From: Trichostrongylus colubriformis
Taxonomy: Eukaryota; Nematoda; Chromadorea; Rhabditida; Trichostrongylidae
Length of the DNA: 64,000 bases
Direction: 5' to 3'
NCBI GenBank assembly: GCA_963978905.1
Contig: OZ022259.1
Location: forward strand, 44,596,727 to 44,660,726
The notes below the pieces were generated by a model. That model was not told the DNA's origin. It searched no databases and saw only the letters and a list, made by a program, of their open reading frames with translations. Below, piece by piece: positions 48,201-56,732 of the stretch. Numbering within the stretch: the first letter of the stretch is position 1; each line of letters begins with the position of its first letter. A program made the position numbers and the translations under genes.

Positions 48201-51200
48201 CGAACTGATATCAAAATGGATCACCCACCATTAATCCATCTATGCCCTCCTCCGACCCCACCATATCACCTGCCAAAGTTGCGGTCTTAGCTCTGCTGCG
48301 ACATGATGGGCAGGAATTTCGTCACGAACAGGCAGACCCACACAACTACACACAGGCATACTTAGAGGATTATTTATAATACCAGTTGGCTGGCGCACAC
48401 TTCTGCGCGCAAATCATGGCGATGCCGTGAAAAAAGGGTTTGATAGGCCCGACCACAGTTGTGTATGGAGTCGAGCGGAAATTTTCTTTCCTCTACTTTC
48501 AGCTAAGCTATTGAATTGGAAAAAAGCAGAGAATATGGCGTGATAATAAAGCATTTTGGTGTTAACATACTTCAGCCGCTTTGCAACGCATCCATTTTGC
48601 ACCTCACCGACATGAATCGCGCGCAGTAGTGTGCGCCAGCCAACTGGTTTACGTCATCATTGGGAGTTTGGATAGTTCAGAGATAAACAGTTTTGTATTC
48701 GATTGCATCGATTGGTAACTAACGTTCACTTGCTGAGCATCCAATTCCTACACATTAATGGTATAATGGTGGATCTATATCTTTATTATCGTTGTTAATC
48801 GTTTTCGTAAACATGCTTCACTACTTGGAATTTTACATAGTCTAGCGGTCGATACCAAGTGTTGCTACCAATACCTAATTGAAATGATTCCGAGTGAACC
48901 GCTCGCTTCGCTATCACAGATATAGGTTGTATCATAATTATCAATGTAGATCACAGTATCAAGAGTAGTACACCATTTTTTGGAACGCAAGACAATTCAG
49001 CGGTCGATGCATCGGCCAGCCATATCAGGACATAAACAAAATATGTTCATCCAATATCACTGGGCATCGGACGCTTTTGCTAAACCGGTCGTATAGTGGT
49101 AGCAAATGATGTAAATGATTTTATCCTATCCAATCCTAATGGTTCCTATCAGCCACTGTAAGCCGCTATCAGTTTCACTGAGGCCCTGTACCCAACAATA
49201 CCATTGAGTCCCCCGTACCCTACAATACCTGCAAATGTGAACATTTAACTGTTAGCCGCAAAAGCGAACCGGCCTTGGTGACATTTCCCTTCTCACGTTT
49301 CCAATCGAATATTATCAACCATTATCACTTTGGATCACCCACTATCAATGTCCCCGTCCAACCCTGCTGAACACCCATGAGTGACAGCGGCGACATTTGT
49401 CTTCTCATAATCATTATCGAATCTTATCAACCATTATCGATTTGAATCACCTACCATCGAAGTTCCTGGCCCACCCTGCTAAACATCTATGATGTGTTAG
49501 CGCTCTAGGATCAATGCGAAAAGCGAAACGAATTTGACGACGTTTGTTTTCTCATATTTATATCGAATCTTATCAACCATTATCACTTTAACTCACTCAC
49601 ACTAAAAGTCCCTGGCCCATCCTGCTAAACACCAATGAGTGTTAACGCTCCAGGATCAATGCCGAAAGCGAAACGGATTCGACGACTCTAGCCTTCCGAC
49701 GCTCCTTTTCGAATCTTATTAATCGTTATCTATGCGGGTCACCCACCGTTAATGTCCCTGTCTCAGGACTTAGAACACCTATAAATATCGGCACTCTAGA
49801 ATCAACGCGAAAGGTGAATCGAAAATGACGACATTTGCCTTCTCATGCTCCTAATCTAATCTTATCAACCGTTATCAATGCGGATCACCCACCGTTAATG
49901 TCCCTGGCACACCCTGCGAAACACCTATGAGTGTTAACGCTCCAGGAACAATGCGAAAAGCGAAACGGATTCGACGACTCTAGCCTTTATACGTTCCTTA
50001 TCGTATCTTATCAATCGTTATCAGTGCGGATCACCCACCATTAGTGTCCCTGTTCCACCCCGCAAAACACCTGTTAGTATGAACGCTGCGGGACCAATGC
50101 GAAAAGCGAAACGGATTCGACGACTCTAGCCTTTTTACGTTCCTTATCGTATCTTATCAAGCGTTATCAATGCGGATCACCCACCAATAGTGTCCCCTTC
50201 CCACCCCGCAAAACACCTGTTAGTATGAACGCTCCGGGACCAATGCGAAAAGCGAAACGGATTCGACGACTCTAGCCTTTTTACGCTCCTTATCGTATCT
50301 TATCAAGCGTAAGCAGTGCTGGTCACCCACCATTAGTGTCCCCGTCCGACCCCGCAAAACACCTATTAGTATGAACGCTCCGGGACCAATGCGAAAAGCG
50401 AAACGGATTTGACGACTTCATCAACATATAGGAAGCACTAGACCACAAATGTGAGTCTTAGCCTAAGTTCAGAAAGGGGAAGGAGTTCTGGACAAGTAAA
50501 CAACTTTCCACTAGACCTTGCACAAGAATATTGTTTCACACACCCGAAGCTATACCTCCTTTTTAGGCTGGGGCTAAAATTCACATCCCCTTCCACGAAA
50601 AAGCAACATTTGCTAAGGCGTGTGAGTTTCAGCTTGTGATCAGAGAGGAGAAAGGAGCTTCGCAATGGCTGGAAGGACTTCTTTATGCAAAAAGGGATTT
50701 CGAAGTGAAAGCGGTTTCCACTTCGCAGTTCCTTCCCCTTCATCGCCCGTCCCAAATTGATTCTATTGATGTAAGTAAGAGCCTGTAAATTATCAATGGT
50801 AGCTCACCGCATGGCAGCTCAATCAGAAACAGTGGAGGCGCACGCACTGAAGTGCTAATAGCATGTCAGAGAGAGTGCTTGTAGCATGGCAGAGAGGCTG
50901 CACGCGATACGCGCTGAGCGAGCGCTGGAGTTCATTGATAATGCTCACTCTCTGTCATGAGCACCACCTCGTTCAAAGATTTTTTGACGTTAGTGGTTTA
51001 GCAGGAATAAAATAACCTCAACTTTGACACCCTTCGTCGTCTGCTCGTCATTATCAGTCGAGAAAGGAGCTGAAGACGCTCTAACAGAGTTATAGTCTAT
51101 CTCTCTTAGAATCATGGTAAATCATTTTACCCGTGAAGCAGACCCCGGATCAGAGAACGAATCTCACATCGGGACCCACTGAGCAGGGAAAAATTGTCCG

Positions 51201-54200
51201 GATGCAGTATTGCGTTCAAATCCATCTATGATTGCTGGCACCTTCAAAAGACCATTATTCACGATGGGCTCGGAAATCACTCAGGTGACGTCTCCATAGC
51301 AGAGCCGGTCACACTGCTTTCCAATGAGGTTTTGACTGATGTCGCTTCAGTCGGAAGTGCAACACTGTATCGGACCATTAACTTCATCACCTAGAGTCAC
51401 CCACTTTTAATGCAAGGAGGGAGAGTCGGGAAACTCGAAAGCAGAGCCTCAAAAGTTCTGAGCTGAGACTACCATTTTTGTTGCCAGTCTATAGGTGTGC
51501 TCTTTGTCATAAATATTGGAGGAGTAGAAGTAGCTCTATAAGCATTGTCACATGAGCGTTAAGAAGGCAGTCGAAGGCACACCACGCGATAATCAGATTA
51601 GTGGTTTACTTTCTTGGAATGAGTAGGTCCCTGGTTAACTGCTCAGGCTGCACCTTTGTTGCGGCTGCACGGTGCACCCTTACGGTGTTGTGCCTGCTTT
51701 AACACAACCGAGCCACGCCCACCCATCCAAATCACACCTGATCTTATACGAACAATTTCTGATGTGGATGCTGTTTTCGTCATCGAAATGACTGTTTCAT
51801 CAAATTATCTTTGCTTATTGCAAGTTTTCTTCTCCACGTAAGCGTGACGTTGGGAGCTGGTTCCTTTAAGGCTTATCCGCGATTACCTTGAATGGGTTTA
51901 AGAGCCGAATTACGAAATTAGATGTGCTGAAAAACACATCGAAAAGGAAAAGTTCGAAAGAAGCCTCCCGAAAATGGCAAAAAGGAGACCTCCTGACATC
52001 TGACCTTGTACGAGATTCTCGCGTGAAAGTTAGCCATTAAATCAGTTCTCGTTGGGTGGTATCATGAGGAACTTCGAGAAAGTACCTCTTTCTCCAGGTG
52101 AAGGTTCCATTTACCACTGGAATTTCTTCTTTATTTTATCATATCGCAGAATCACAGGCCCACGTAAACGCCACATTGGAAAAAGATTCGTCCAATGACG
52201 GGTGGGGTAGCAGTTGATGGGCTGGTCGCAGTAGCTCCTCGCGGGCTTAACGCTGGCAGGACAGCTCGTGGCGTCGCTCAAATGGTACACCCTCGACAGT
52301 TACCCGAAGGTCTGTCAGCTGCGGCAGGGTAAATAGCTGGTGCGATTATCGCGGAAAGCGCCTTTGAGTCCAGGTGCGATTCGCTTGGGTAACCGTGGCT
52401 CGGTTCAGTTCAAGCAGGCATAACACCGTGGGTGCACCGTGCAGCCGCAACAAGGTGCAGCGTGAGCAGGTATCCACATCCGTAATGCCGTCGGAGTTTC
52501 GCCAGTGAGAAGAAGATTGAGATGATCATCCTTCCAAATTCGGATGGCATACTGAAAAAAAAGCGATGGGAAGATTATGCACAGGTTTTACTATGAGTTC
52601 TTAAATATCCATGCCATGGCCAAGAGGCGATTATACCTATCCCTTGTGAATTCCGATATGTCACTCTGTCGGTGGGGAATGGCTTATACGTACATTCTTA
52701 AGTTTGAAAACGCCGTCAACTTCATTGAGACCGGAGCGGTTAGACCAGCCCTAGACCAGAACTTCACCATTCTACAGGGAAATCATTGTCGAAAGAGAAA
52801 AAAGAGAATTGACGAGAGGATAGCAGTTTCTCCAAACCGTTCGAGGTCATTTTCGAGAACGGTACATCAAGGATGGATAGGCATAGGACGAGTGACGGCC
52901 GAAACCTATTTATCTCTATACGTCGTTTTCAACGTCCTTTTCGTAACTATAGAAATCAAGCAAGTGGAACGAATGTTAGCTGATTCCGACTGCGAGCGTG
53001 AAAAGATTCTCCCTGCACAACCTGATGGAAAGATGATAAGAACTGGGGGGGGGTCTCGGATGCTCCACTCGAACTAGACAAAAGGAATATCAGCAAATGT
53101 TCCATGATGAGCGAATTAACTCAGGAGCTAATTACAAGGAACAGAACGGATTGAGAAGCGTTGCGGGAGTACCATCAAGAGATACCAAAGGAGACGACGA
53201 ACAGTCTGCCCTTCTACTCTGCCACCTTTCCTGCTGTCACACAAGTTTCACTGACTTTGGCTCCATGTAAGCACGATTAGCGTGCGATCAGCATCATTCG
53301 AACCAGCATTGGGAGGACCGCTAATTACACACTGTCAGGAACTTGCGAAGAATAAATGACGCGCTGCAATTGCAGAAGCCAGAAGGGTTTGTTAGAATGT
53401 TTTGACACACAGTAAAGACGAATGGAGATGTCGCTGACGCCCTCTCGATGATCGACTGGACAACAGGTAATAGAGACAGGCGAAAGGGTGTTTTTTGCTC
53501 ATACATAGGCAAAGGAGCTTGTTCACTTTTTATTCACTGAACGCCTTTCTTTCATACCCCTTTTCCCTTGAGCTGTGCAGGCTTGGGAAAGCGGTTGATC
53601 GCAAGTTCACAATAGTCACTTCGGCTTAATTTTTCGTTATTAATTGCTTTGTGTTTGTTACTATGAGGAAGAGAATTACGCTCAATTGTACTATTTAACT
53701 CAAAATGTTCATCCGAATGCTATATGAGGCGGAACAAACGTAGCACACGATGCTTCATCCTTTTGAACCTTTCATTTTCAACCAGTTAAGCTACCGTGCA
53801 GTAACGGTGGAGTTATGTAATGTGGAAATAGCCGATTTCGACCAACTCATAACATAGAAGTCCATTCATCGCATAATTTCACACCGCTAAAAGGTATACT
53901 GAGCACTAGCTTAACTGGTATCTTTGCGATCATCTATCACTATTCGGAATTTAACGTAGTTTGGTAGTCGAGGTAGTTCCTACGAACATAGTAGTATGAA
54001 CTATGCTCACTTGCTGAGGGACTTACTGGTAGTTGATAGTTTAGTCATTTACCGTTGCATATCAATCTGTCGCTTTTCGAAAGCACAGATGAGTTAGCGG
54101 TAGATATCCTTCGTTATAGCTGACGCTGGCTCACGAGGGGAATTCTTTCAACAATCGGTTATGGGTTCACCGTTGCTGAATTTGGATTAGATGGTGTTGT

Positions 54201-56732
54201 TTGCAAGCACTCCTACTATTCGGTATATCTAGTTCCTATATGTTGCTGGCAAATTCTTTTACCGGTTGCTAATGTATATACTACTTGTTTTGAGTATGCT
54301 CAAATCAGATCCGATAATCTCACTACGCTGTTGCTTTCGATACCACATTCGGGAACGGCTGCTTTGCTATTATAAATCTAGATAGCATATACATAGATCA
54401 CTCATGTAGATCGCCTTCTCGAAAAAAAAATGAAACCGTCATCTGGAAAGCTAGACATTTTTGCAATCGACATGTCGCTGCGACTGATATCAGAAAATAG
54501 GCAAAATGTGCTCTCCTAGTGGTACCTAGACTGATCGGACCTTATCAACCGTTATCAATCCGGATGACCCGCTATTAATCTCCACCTTCCACCCTGCGAA
54601 ATATCTATGAATGTCAGCTCTCTAGGGCCAACGTGAAAGGCGAATGACTCTGATGAAATTCGCCTCCCGAGGCTCCTTATCAGGCCTTGTCAGCAGCTAC
54701 CATTTTCGGTCCACCACTGCTAGGGACGGGCCCTATTCCATCCCCTATATCACTCATAAAATCCAGTGACCCGCATCATTGCTCTGACGCTAGCACGAAC
54801 TTCGTGACATACAGACGGTCATAAACACGCACAGCCATACTAACCGATTTATGTAGAGTAGGACTAGATCAGCTATCGCTCAGTACTACGCATCAATACA
54901 CGATAAAGCTGTGCAACGTGCATCCAATCGATACTAACTGAGCGATACAGTGGAGCCAATATCGCATCGTTTTACGCGCTGTATTGCTTCAGACAACCTG
55001 ATATATCTACAAACACCTATTGCAAATCGAGAGCCCTACCAATTTCTGGGTCACCACTCACATCGAGATAGGTAAAAGATTCACTCTGTACGCTTATATT
55101 TCTTAGGTTGGTAATGGTGTAGATGAATTGGTCGGCTCCCACAGCTCATCATATTTTCGTGGACAGCTGGGTCTAATTAAATGGGCATTCAGTATATTTT
55201 GCCACAACAGAAATCGGAGCAGGAACCATGTGTGTACTCACACTCATCACCAACACTCGGACTATATTGCTATGGTAATGTTTGGCATCAGAGAGCATTG
55301 TACTATATTTCGTCAAGCTCACTCGTTATCGGATTTTGATCCATGTCCTATCCAGGAGTTATCCTTCACAACATCCGCTATCCATGTCGCGTCCTACCTC
55401 GTAAGTGCCATGCTGTCGATCGATCATGTCTTTCTTAGCTTATTAGTGCCAACGCTGCCGATAAACCTTGCCCTTCTCTGCTTCTTATCAACCGCTAACA
55501 ACTGCTATCACTTCCAGCCGATCTTTTATAACCCGCACAACCCTACGAAACACCTGTGAATGTGAACTTTCTACTGAAACAGAAAGGGATGTGGTGGCGT
55601 GTGTGATGTTGCCGGTGTTGTTTATCAACATCTATCAGCAGTTCAAGGCACATAAGTGCCCCTCTAGCAGCCCCTATTCCACTTGTGAAGCCACAATCGT
55701 ACCTGTCATGCGATTTGTAAAGTTCGTCATAGGCAGGGAAGCACGCGTATTTTTTTGTGGAGAGGATTTTGTGCAGTTTTTTCTCTTTTTTTAAATCGCT
55801 TACGTTACTGAACGAATGGATCGCATCCCTGCTATGGCAGGAGTGTCTTCGATAAATATTATGCTAGGTGGTACACCCGTTATAAACTAATTGCGTATTG
55901 AAGGATAAGCATTGATCACTCCCTTTTTGACATGAGCCGCGCGCTTTATTTCTGTTCTTGATCGCAGTAACATTTTAATGAAACTTGAGCTGTACAGTGG
56001 TCTACAGATACACTATTGAAAGTCCCTATTTTAATCCTACGAAGGAGGCCAGGTGCTAGTTCATTAGCCCCGAAAGTATAGAGGGTCAGGCTATATTAAG
56101 AAGATTTTAGTACTGCGGACCATGGAAGCGGAGTGATTTGTTACTCCATCTACCATGATCAGGTTCTTTGTAATGCAGGTATGGCTATGATTTTCTGATT
56201 TGCTAATAGTGAATGGTTGATTCGCCAATAGTGCCAGTGCATTTTATTTCAAAGTGCCGCACCTTTTTGAAAGTTTTGTCCATCCATTTATTCTCCTGCA
56301 CTTCATCTTTGAACGCAGCTATAATTGCCCTAACCATTTCTTCAGCCATTGGTCGTAGGATCTAAAGGAATGATGTTTAGTGATACAGTATTAAGTAGTT
56401 ACTATAAAGGCTACTGCGGTGACAGCGATCTTGGTCTCACGTCTGATGTTGACGCTTCAAGTTTTGGCTACTGCAGTAACTAGGGTACTCATAAATTAGT
56501 TGCTGCTAGATGTACTTATTTCATGACCCATAATGCGTTCGCAGAATAAGGAAGTGCTTCACGCACAATAGGAAGGCTGCTGCTGAGACATCGAAAACAC
56601 AAGGCTTACCTCGGTGGGCTTGGATTGCGCATACATGGCTAGCATAGCTACTGGGTAAATTTCATTAGTCTTAGCAAAGCATAATTCACTTCTAGTCAGT
56701 TTCACTGGTGAGTCGCTGATACCAATGAACCA
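30187..56732 (-). CDS. M13-family (neprilysin-like) zinc metallopeptidase, partial, multi-exon
   Basis: Cleaves peptides at the cell surface or outside the cell in the known family members. Exons read on the minus strand: 56732-56610, 56361-56263, 44034-43942, 43883-43697, 41820-41736, 40733-40666, 37390-37281, 30408-30322 and perhaps 30234-30187. Every intron is GT...AG and phases agree at all joins (0,0,0,1,2,1,0). About 284 codons are covered, roughly the C-terminal half of a ~700-800-residue M13 protein without its last part. Motifs in family order: EMVRAI, WMDK, LDELY, NAHY (usual NAYY), HEISH (zinc site HEXXH), GRMFD..G, then GENIADN with the third zinc ligand Glu and the conserved Asp. 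All are intact, so the enzyme may be active. The N-terminal membrane anchor, the DPC..F region and the C-terminal CxxW end were not found. Introns of up to 12 kb are filled with transposons. Confidence 0.88.
30322..30408 (-). CDS. M13 peptidase exon with GENIADN motif
   Basis: 29 codons after catatttcag and before gtaaca, phase 0 at both ends. It encodes FNISLNGTLTMGENIADNEG and IKIAYR. In M13 enzymes the Glu of ENIAD is the third zinc ligand and the Asp orients the catalytic site. It lies 6.9 kb from the previous exon. Confidence 0.93.
30645..30940 (+). pseudogene. Tc1-like transposase C-terminus, decayed
   Basis: Read across two frames: DAEHTS (counterpart of the D..HTS second-Asp motif), a PSR segment where S/RSPDLNPIE is expected, EKLCRIIVWR (E.LW.....), NSRQYRTINELMKAMIA, and DEAAIRNLARSIPSNI. 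This order is typical of the last third of Tc1-family transposases. Frames shift at least once and a TAA interrupts after MIA, so it is inactive. It lies inside the last long M13 intron on the opposite strand. Confidence 0.6.
31000..34640. other. M13 intron sequence, mostly unclassified
   Basis: Open frames at 32414-32755 (+), 32875-33156 (-) and 33494-33844 (-) were examined. None has a recognisable domain or splice support. On the minus strand near 32455-32490, TGGTTCGAATCTCG followed by CCCTCCGCCA looks like the 3' part of a Ser-type tRNA (B box and acceptor end) without a 5' half, so it is at most a tRNA relic or SINE. An AAATTT-rich stretch lies at 33195-33250. Confidence 0.35.
35180..36200 (+). 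pseudogene. RTE-clade LINE, reverse transcriptase C-terminal half, decayed
   Basis: Translating across frames gives ISPKLYSATLENVMRQL, VKVDGRHLHHLRFTDDIVLI (RT motif usually F-A-D-D, here FTDD), QQAEGMLADFDCECGKI, SYVYLGREVN, RLRSHLFDSAVLPALTCASE, RKQEEHAVGVIQRAIERTMF, RDAVVFTEKSKIRWAGHVMR, and KRTPGRPPTQWSEFFTKAL. This is the usual order of RTE elements common in strongylid nematodes. Stops (TGA at 35380, TAG at 35870) and frameshifts inactivate it. It ends in a ggtgatactggtgatgg-type 3' tail near 36220. It lies in an M13 intron, antisense to the gene. Confidence 0.88.
37281..37390 (-). CDS. M13 peptidase exon (GRMFDGYGEIREWW)
   Basis: 110 bp after aatgttcag and before gtaagc, completing a Gly codon with the previous exon and ending in phase 0. 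It encodes GRMFDGYGEIREWWKKKW and TEEYDKRALCYKEQYDKIK, which fits the G..yD..G....WW.......F..r..C...QY pattern between the zinc site and the ENIAD motif. Clear family match. Confidence 0.93.
37640..40660. other. M13 intron sequence
   Basis: Contains a 146-bp-repeat family 5' fragment (38140-38450, gttgagctatcgcacagtaccgcg) and an inverted repeat (39033-40253). In its spacer, catcgtagctcactggtagtg at ~39230 is followed by a weak B box (ggttgatggc), a possible tRNA-derived SINE. No other exon was found. Confidence 0.4.
39033..40253. repeat. inverted repeat, ~200-bp arms around ~800 bp
   Basis: Left arm 39033-39220 (gaacggtattcaacttctcatggaac ... agagctccaaatactga ... gcctgtgacatct) matches the reverse complement of 40031-40253 (agatgtcacaggcgag ... 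tcagtattagaagctct ... gttgaataccattcc). About 80% identity by eye. It may be the ends of a non-autonomous DNA transposon or foldback. No coding content was recognised between the arms. Confidence 0.6.
40666..40733 (-). CDS. M13 peptidase exon with the HEXXH zinc site
   Basis: 68 bp after gcttatag and before gtagca. It encodes SFLYGSVGFILGHEISHS followed by LDVT. GFILGHEISH is the M13 zinc-binding signature: the two His bind zinc and the Glu is the catalytic base. Both His and the Glu are present. The exon is easy to miss at 22 codons. Confidence 0.92.
41736..41820 (-). CDS. M13 peptidase exon (AFVDQTFHEHQ)
   Basis: 85 bp after tttaccag and before gtaggg, phase 1 in and 2 out. It encodes AFVDQTFHEHQLGSFTGQ and ends in GLAAG. 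This occupies the place of the FPA.ILQ.PFF strand of M13 proteins and is the least conserved exon. The exact donor was chosen because only it joins the next exon in phase. Confidence 0.65.
41935..42030 (+). repeat. exact 48-bp tandem duplication
   Basis: ttgataactgcagcttttc ... ctcaagaacg occurs at 41935-41982 and again, identical, at 41983-42030. Identity indicates a recent event or an assembly artefact. Confidence 0.92.
42330..42391 (+). repeat. 31-bp tandem duplication
   Basis: gactccctcccttccttcag plus ggccctccgac occurs twice in a row (42330-42360, 42361-42391), exact. The length is not a multiple of three, which argues against the overlapping 78-codon frame being coding. Confidence 0.9.
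42577..43048. mobile_element. foldback retroelement-like insertion 3 with hammerhead-like core
   Basis: Arms 42618-42829 and 42842-43048 are nearly perfect reverse complements around a 12-nt loop, with ~41 extra bases on the left. A 12-bp near-repeat (agagattaaagt at 42565-42576, agagattgaagt at 43049-43060) suggests a target-site duplication. The right arm carries CTGAAGA (42963-42969), stem GAC/GTC, GAAA (42983-42986), then CGTT. GGCCT before and GGGCC after the core could pair as a closing helix. An aataaa follows at 42999. No protein is encoded. It sits inside an M13 intron. Confidence 0.72.
43697..43883 (-). CDS. M13 peptidase exon with NAHY motif
   Basis: Begins after catttcag (phase 0) and ends at gtgcgt (phase 1): 62 codons plus one base. 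It encodes FLEMLTKI, DFDWRSY and INAHYMTLANNI, the counterpart of the conserved N-A-Y-Y....N.I substrate-binding strand. Reading on past the donor stays open to a TAA at 43548, giving a 126-codon frame. That extension is not needed, because the next exon (41820-41736) continues the family pattern in phase. Confidence 0.85.
43942..44034 (-). CDS. M13 peptidase exon (SLLDDD...ALDELY)
   Basis: 31 codons after ttttatag and before gtgaga, phase 0 at both ends. It encodes KINRISWSLLDDDLFQNNTA and then LDELY, matching the I...I.YP..L.D...LD..Y segment of M13 enzymes. The following intron is 58 bp, typical for nematodes. Confidence 0.88.
44050..45060. other. M13 intron sequence, nothing recognised
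   Basis: No exon or transposon protein. A short segment near 44270-44335 (accaaggaaggcctatcagg) resembles parts of the inverted repeats at 57.9 and 59.2 kb. Confidence 0.35.
45143..45976 (-). pseudogene. mariner transposase, C-terminal 270 codons intact, N-terminus displaced
   Basis: Same protein as the copy at 22219-23242 but without its frameshifts. It shows a second HTH (RTLAEDLGVHYSTVARHF), VDEKW, LLQDNAR and YSPDLSPTDYHFF with all three catalytic Asp, and the C-terminal CVDSDGFYFD. The N-terminal HTH (TVELCFKKFASGDFDLEEKS) lies beyond the MITE at 46395-46480 in reverse orientation of the window. The first ATG read here (MDDFFN) lies in MITE sequence and is accidental. It has no way to be made as a whole protein. 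Confidence 0.9.
45964..46388. mobile_element. 425-bp palindromic MITE with TTAA duplication (piggyBac-like)
   Basis: Inserted into the mariner transposase, with TTAA on both sides (45960-45963 and 46389-46392). Ends are agaaatcgtccacggaaaat (left) and, in reverse complement, aggaatcgtccacggaaaat (right). The arms stay complementary for ~190 bp, so the two strands give nearly the same translated frames, which are not genes. TTAA target duplication is the hallmark of piggyBac-type transposition. Related copies lie at 16529-16965 and 57505-57690. Confidence 0.9.
46690..48375 (+). repeat. 146-bp-repeat element, copy D, interrupted by a mariner
   Basis: Starts with family sequence (gatagcatttagatcacgcatgc ... 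gcgatcgacttattgctgcaactgatatcag), continues to ~47060, is interrupted by a mariner (47067-47965), and resumes with units at 48000-48240. It ends in gctgcgacatgatgggcagg-aatttcgtcacgaa, a cacac tract and catacttagaggattattta. Confidence 0.55.
47067..47965 (+). pseudogene. second mariner family, internally deleted and frameshifted
   Basis: Terminal repeats ctaggttgattcataataaa and tttattatgaatcaacctaa with TA on each side (47065-47066, 47966-47967). At 899 bp it is ~400 bp short of full length. The remains read SKFASGDYSIEDENRG, then directly WWSAHGVEHWELLDEGTT, QLRELKANVQSSLRRR, AYFQHDN, YSPDLAPSDFHLFSHSQRHL, GIHDLP-PWQKVIDKDGVYFK, with frame changes. The second HTH and the first catalytic Asp (DEKW region) are lost in the deletion after ENRG. 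It differs clearly from the bandit-type copies. Inactive. Confidence 0.88.
48381..48649. mobile_element. MITE-like element with ~35-bp inverted ends
   Basis: accagttggctggcgcacac (48381) and gtgtgcgccagccaactggt (to 48649) are exact inverse copies. The match continues weakly through ctgcgcgc and aatcatg. The interior (~200 bp) is not palindromic and has no ORF. The ends resemble the 5' start of the 146-bp-repeat family (gctatcgcacactactgcg), so it may be a short relative. Confidence 0.6.
48660..50420 (+). repeat. 146-bp-repeat element, copy E, with about nine units
   Basis: Family 5' segment with ggaacgcaagacaattcagcggtcgatgc (~48975), then a long tandem stretch: gaaaagcgaaacggattcgacgac recurs at about 49950, 50097, 50242 and 50389, and in diverged form before that, all ~146 bp apart. 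The last three units are almost identical. The usual microsatellite-bearing 3' end is missing. Confidence 0.75.
50567..50770 (+). CDS. candidate exon, 68 codons, unknown protein
   Basis: Open for exactly 204 bp between ctccttttta-g and gtaagtaag, phase 0 at both ends, on the opposite strand to the M13 gene and inside its 12-kb intron. The peptide begins AGAKIHIPFHEKATFAKACE and includes QWLEGLLYAKRDFEVKAVST; composition is that of a soluble protein, with a charged middle. I do not recognise a family and found no neighbouring exons. It could be an exon of a nested gene or of an unrecognised transposon. Confidence 0.35.
51635..52490. repeat. inverted repeat, ~110-bp ends
   Basis: actgctcaggctgcaccttt ... 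cggctgcacggtgcaccctta ... aaccgagccacgcc (51640-51720) matches the reverse complement of ggctcggttcag ... gggtgcaccgtgcagccgcaacaaggtgcagcgtgagcag (52400-52480). The interior has no recognised protein. It looks like a non-autonomous DNA transposon of ~860 bp. Confidence 0.6.
52660..53500 (+). pseudogene. RTE-like LINE fragment, heavily decayed
   Basis: FENAVNFIETGAVRPALDQ resembles the YEKAF.SVET.AVL.AL.. segment of RTE reverse transcriptase, and QVERMLADSDCEREKI resembles the QAERMLADFD..CGKI segment read at 35470 in the other copy. Further on, traces such as LRRINDALQ and a gacaacaggtaatagagacagg tail match the 3' part. Frames change several times. Older than the 35-kb copy. Confidence 0.55.
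53770..54865 (+). repeat. 146-bp-repeat element, copy F
   Basis: Starts gttaagctaccgtgcagtaacgg, passes gctgcgactgatatcagaaaat, has about one tandem unit (ccttatcaaccgttatcaat ... gaaatatctatgaatgtcagc) and ends acttcgtgacatacagacgg, acgcac and catactaaccgatttatgtagagtagg. That end matches the start of copy B in reverse complement, which fixes the family 3' boundary. It is the shortest copy with both ends. Confidence 0.65.
54866..55800 (+). repeat. probable further 146-bp-repeat family copy, diverged
   Basis: gatcagctatcgctcagtactacgc directly after copy F resembles the family 5' start, and tatcaaccgctaacaactgctatcac with acgaaacacctgtgaatgtgaac near 55487-55565 resembles unit sequence. The two copies are head to tail. 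The 143-codon frame at 55128-55559 overlaps this repeat and is not called. Confidence 0.4.
56263..56361 (-). CDS. M13 peptidase exon (EMVRAI...WMDK)
   Basis: 33 codons after cctttag and before gtgcgg, phase 0 at both ends. It encodes PMAEEMVRAIIAAFKDEV followed by ENKWMDKT. The M13 family has the same E.V..I...F......WMD..T pattern just before the A...A..I...IGYP segment, which the next exon supplies. A 12.2-kb intron follows, full of repeats. Confidence 0.88.
56610..56732 (-). CDS. M13 peptidase exon (RSELC...TNEIYPVAML)
   Basis: 41 codons after actttcag and before gtaagc, phase 0 at both ends. It encodes the segment with KLTRSELCFAKTNEIYPVAM, corresponding to the W/R..C...TN....AV..LYV region that precedes the EMV..I helix in M13 proteins. 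The exon upstream was not found. A gtaagt lying only 17 bp before the acceptor is not used as a donor, because the intron would be too short. Confidence 0.75.
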
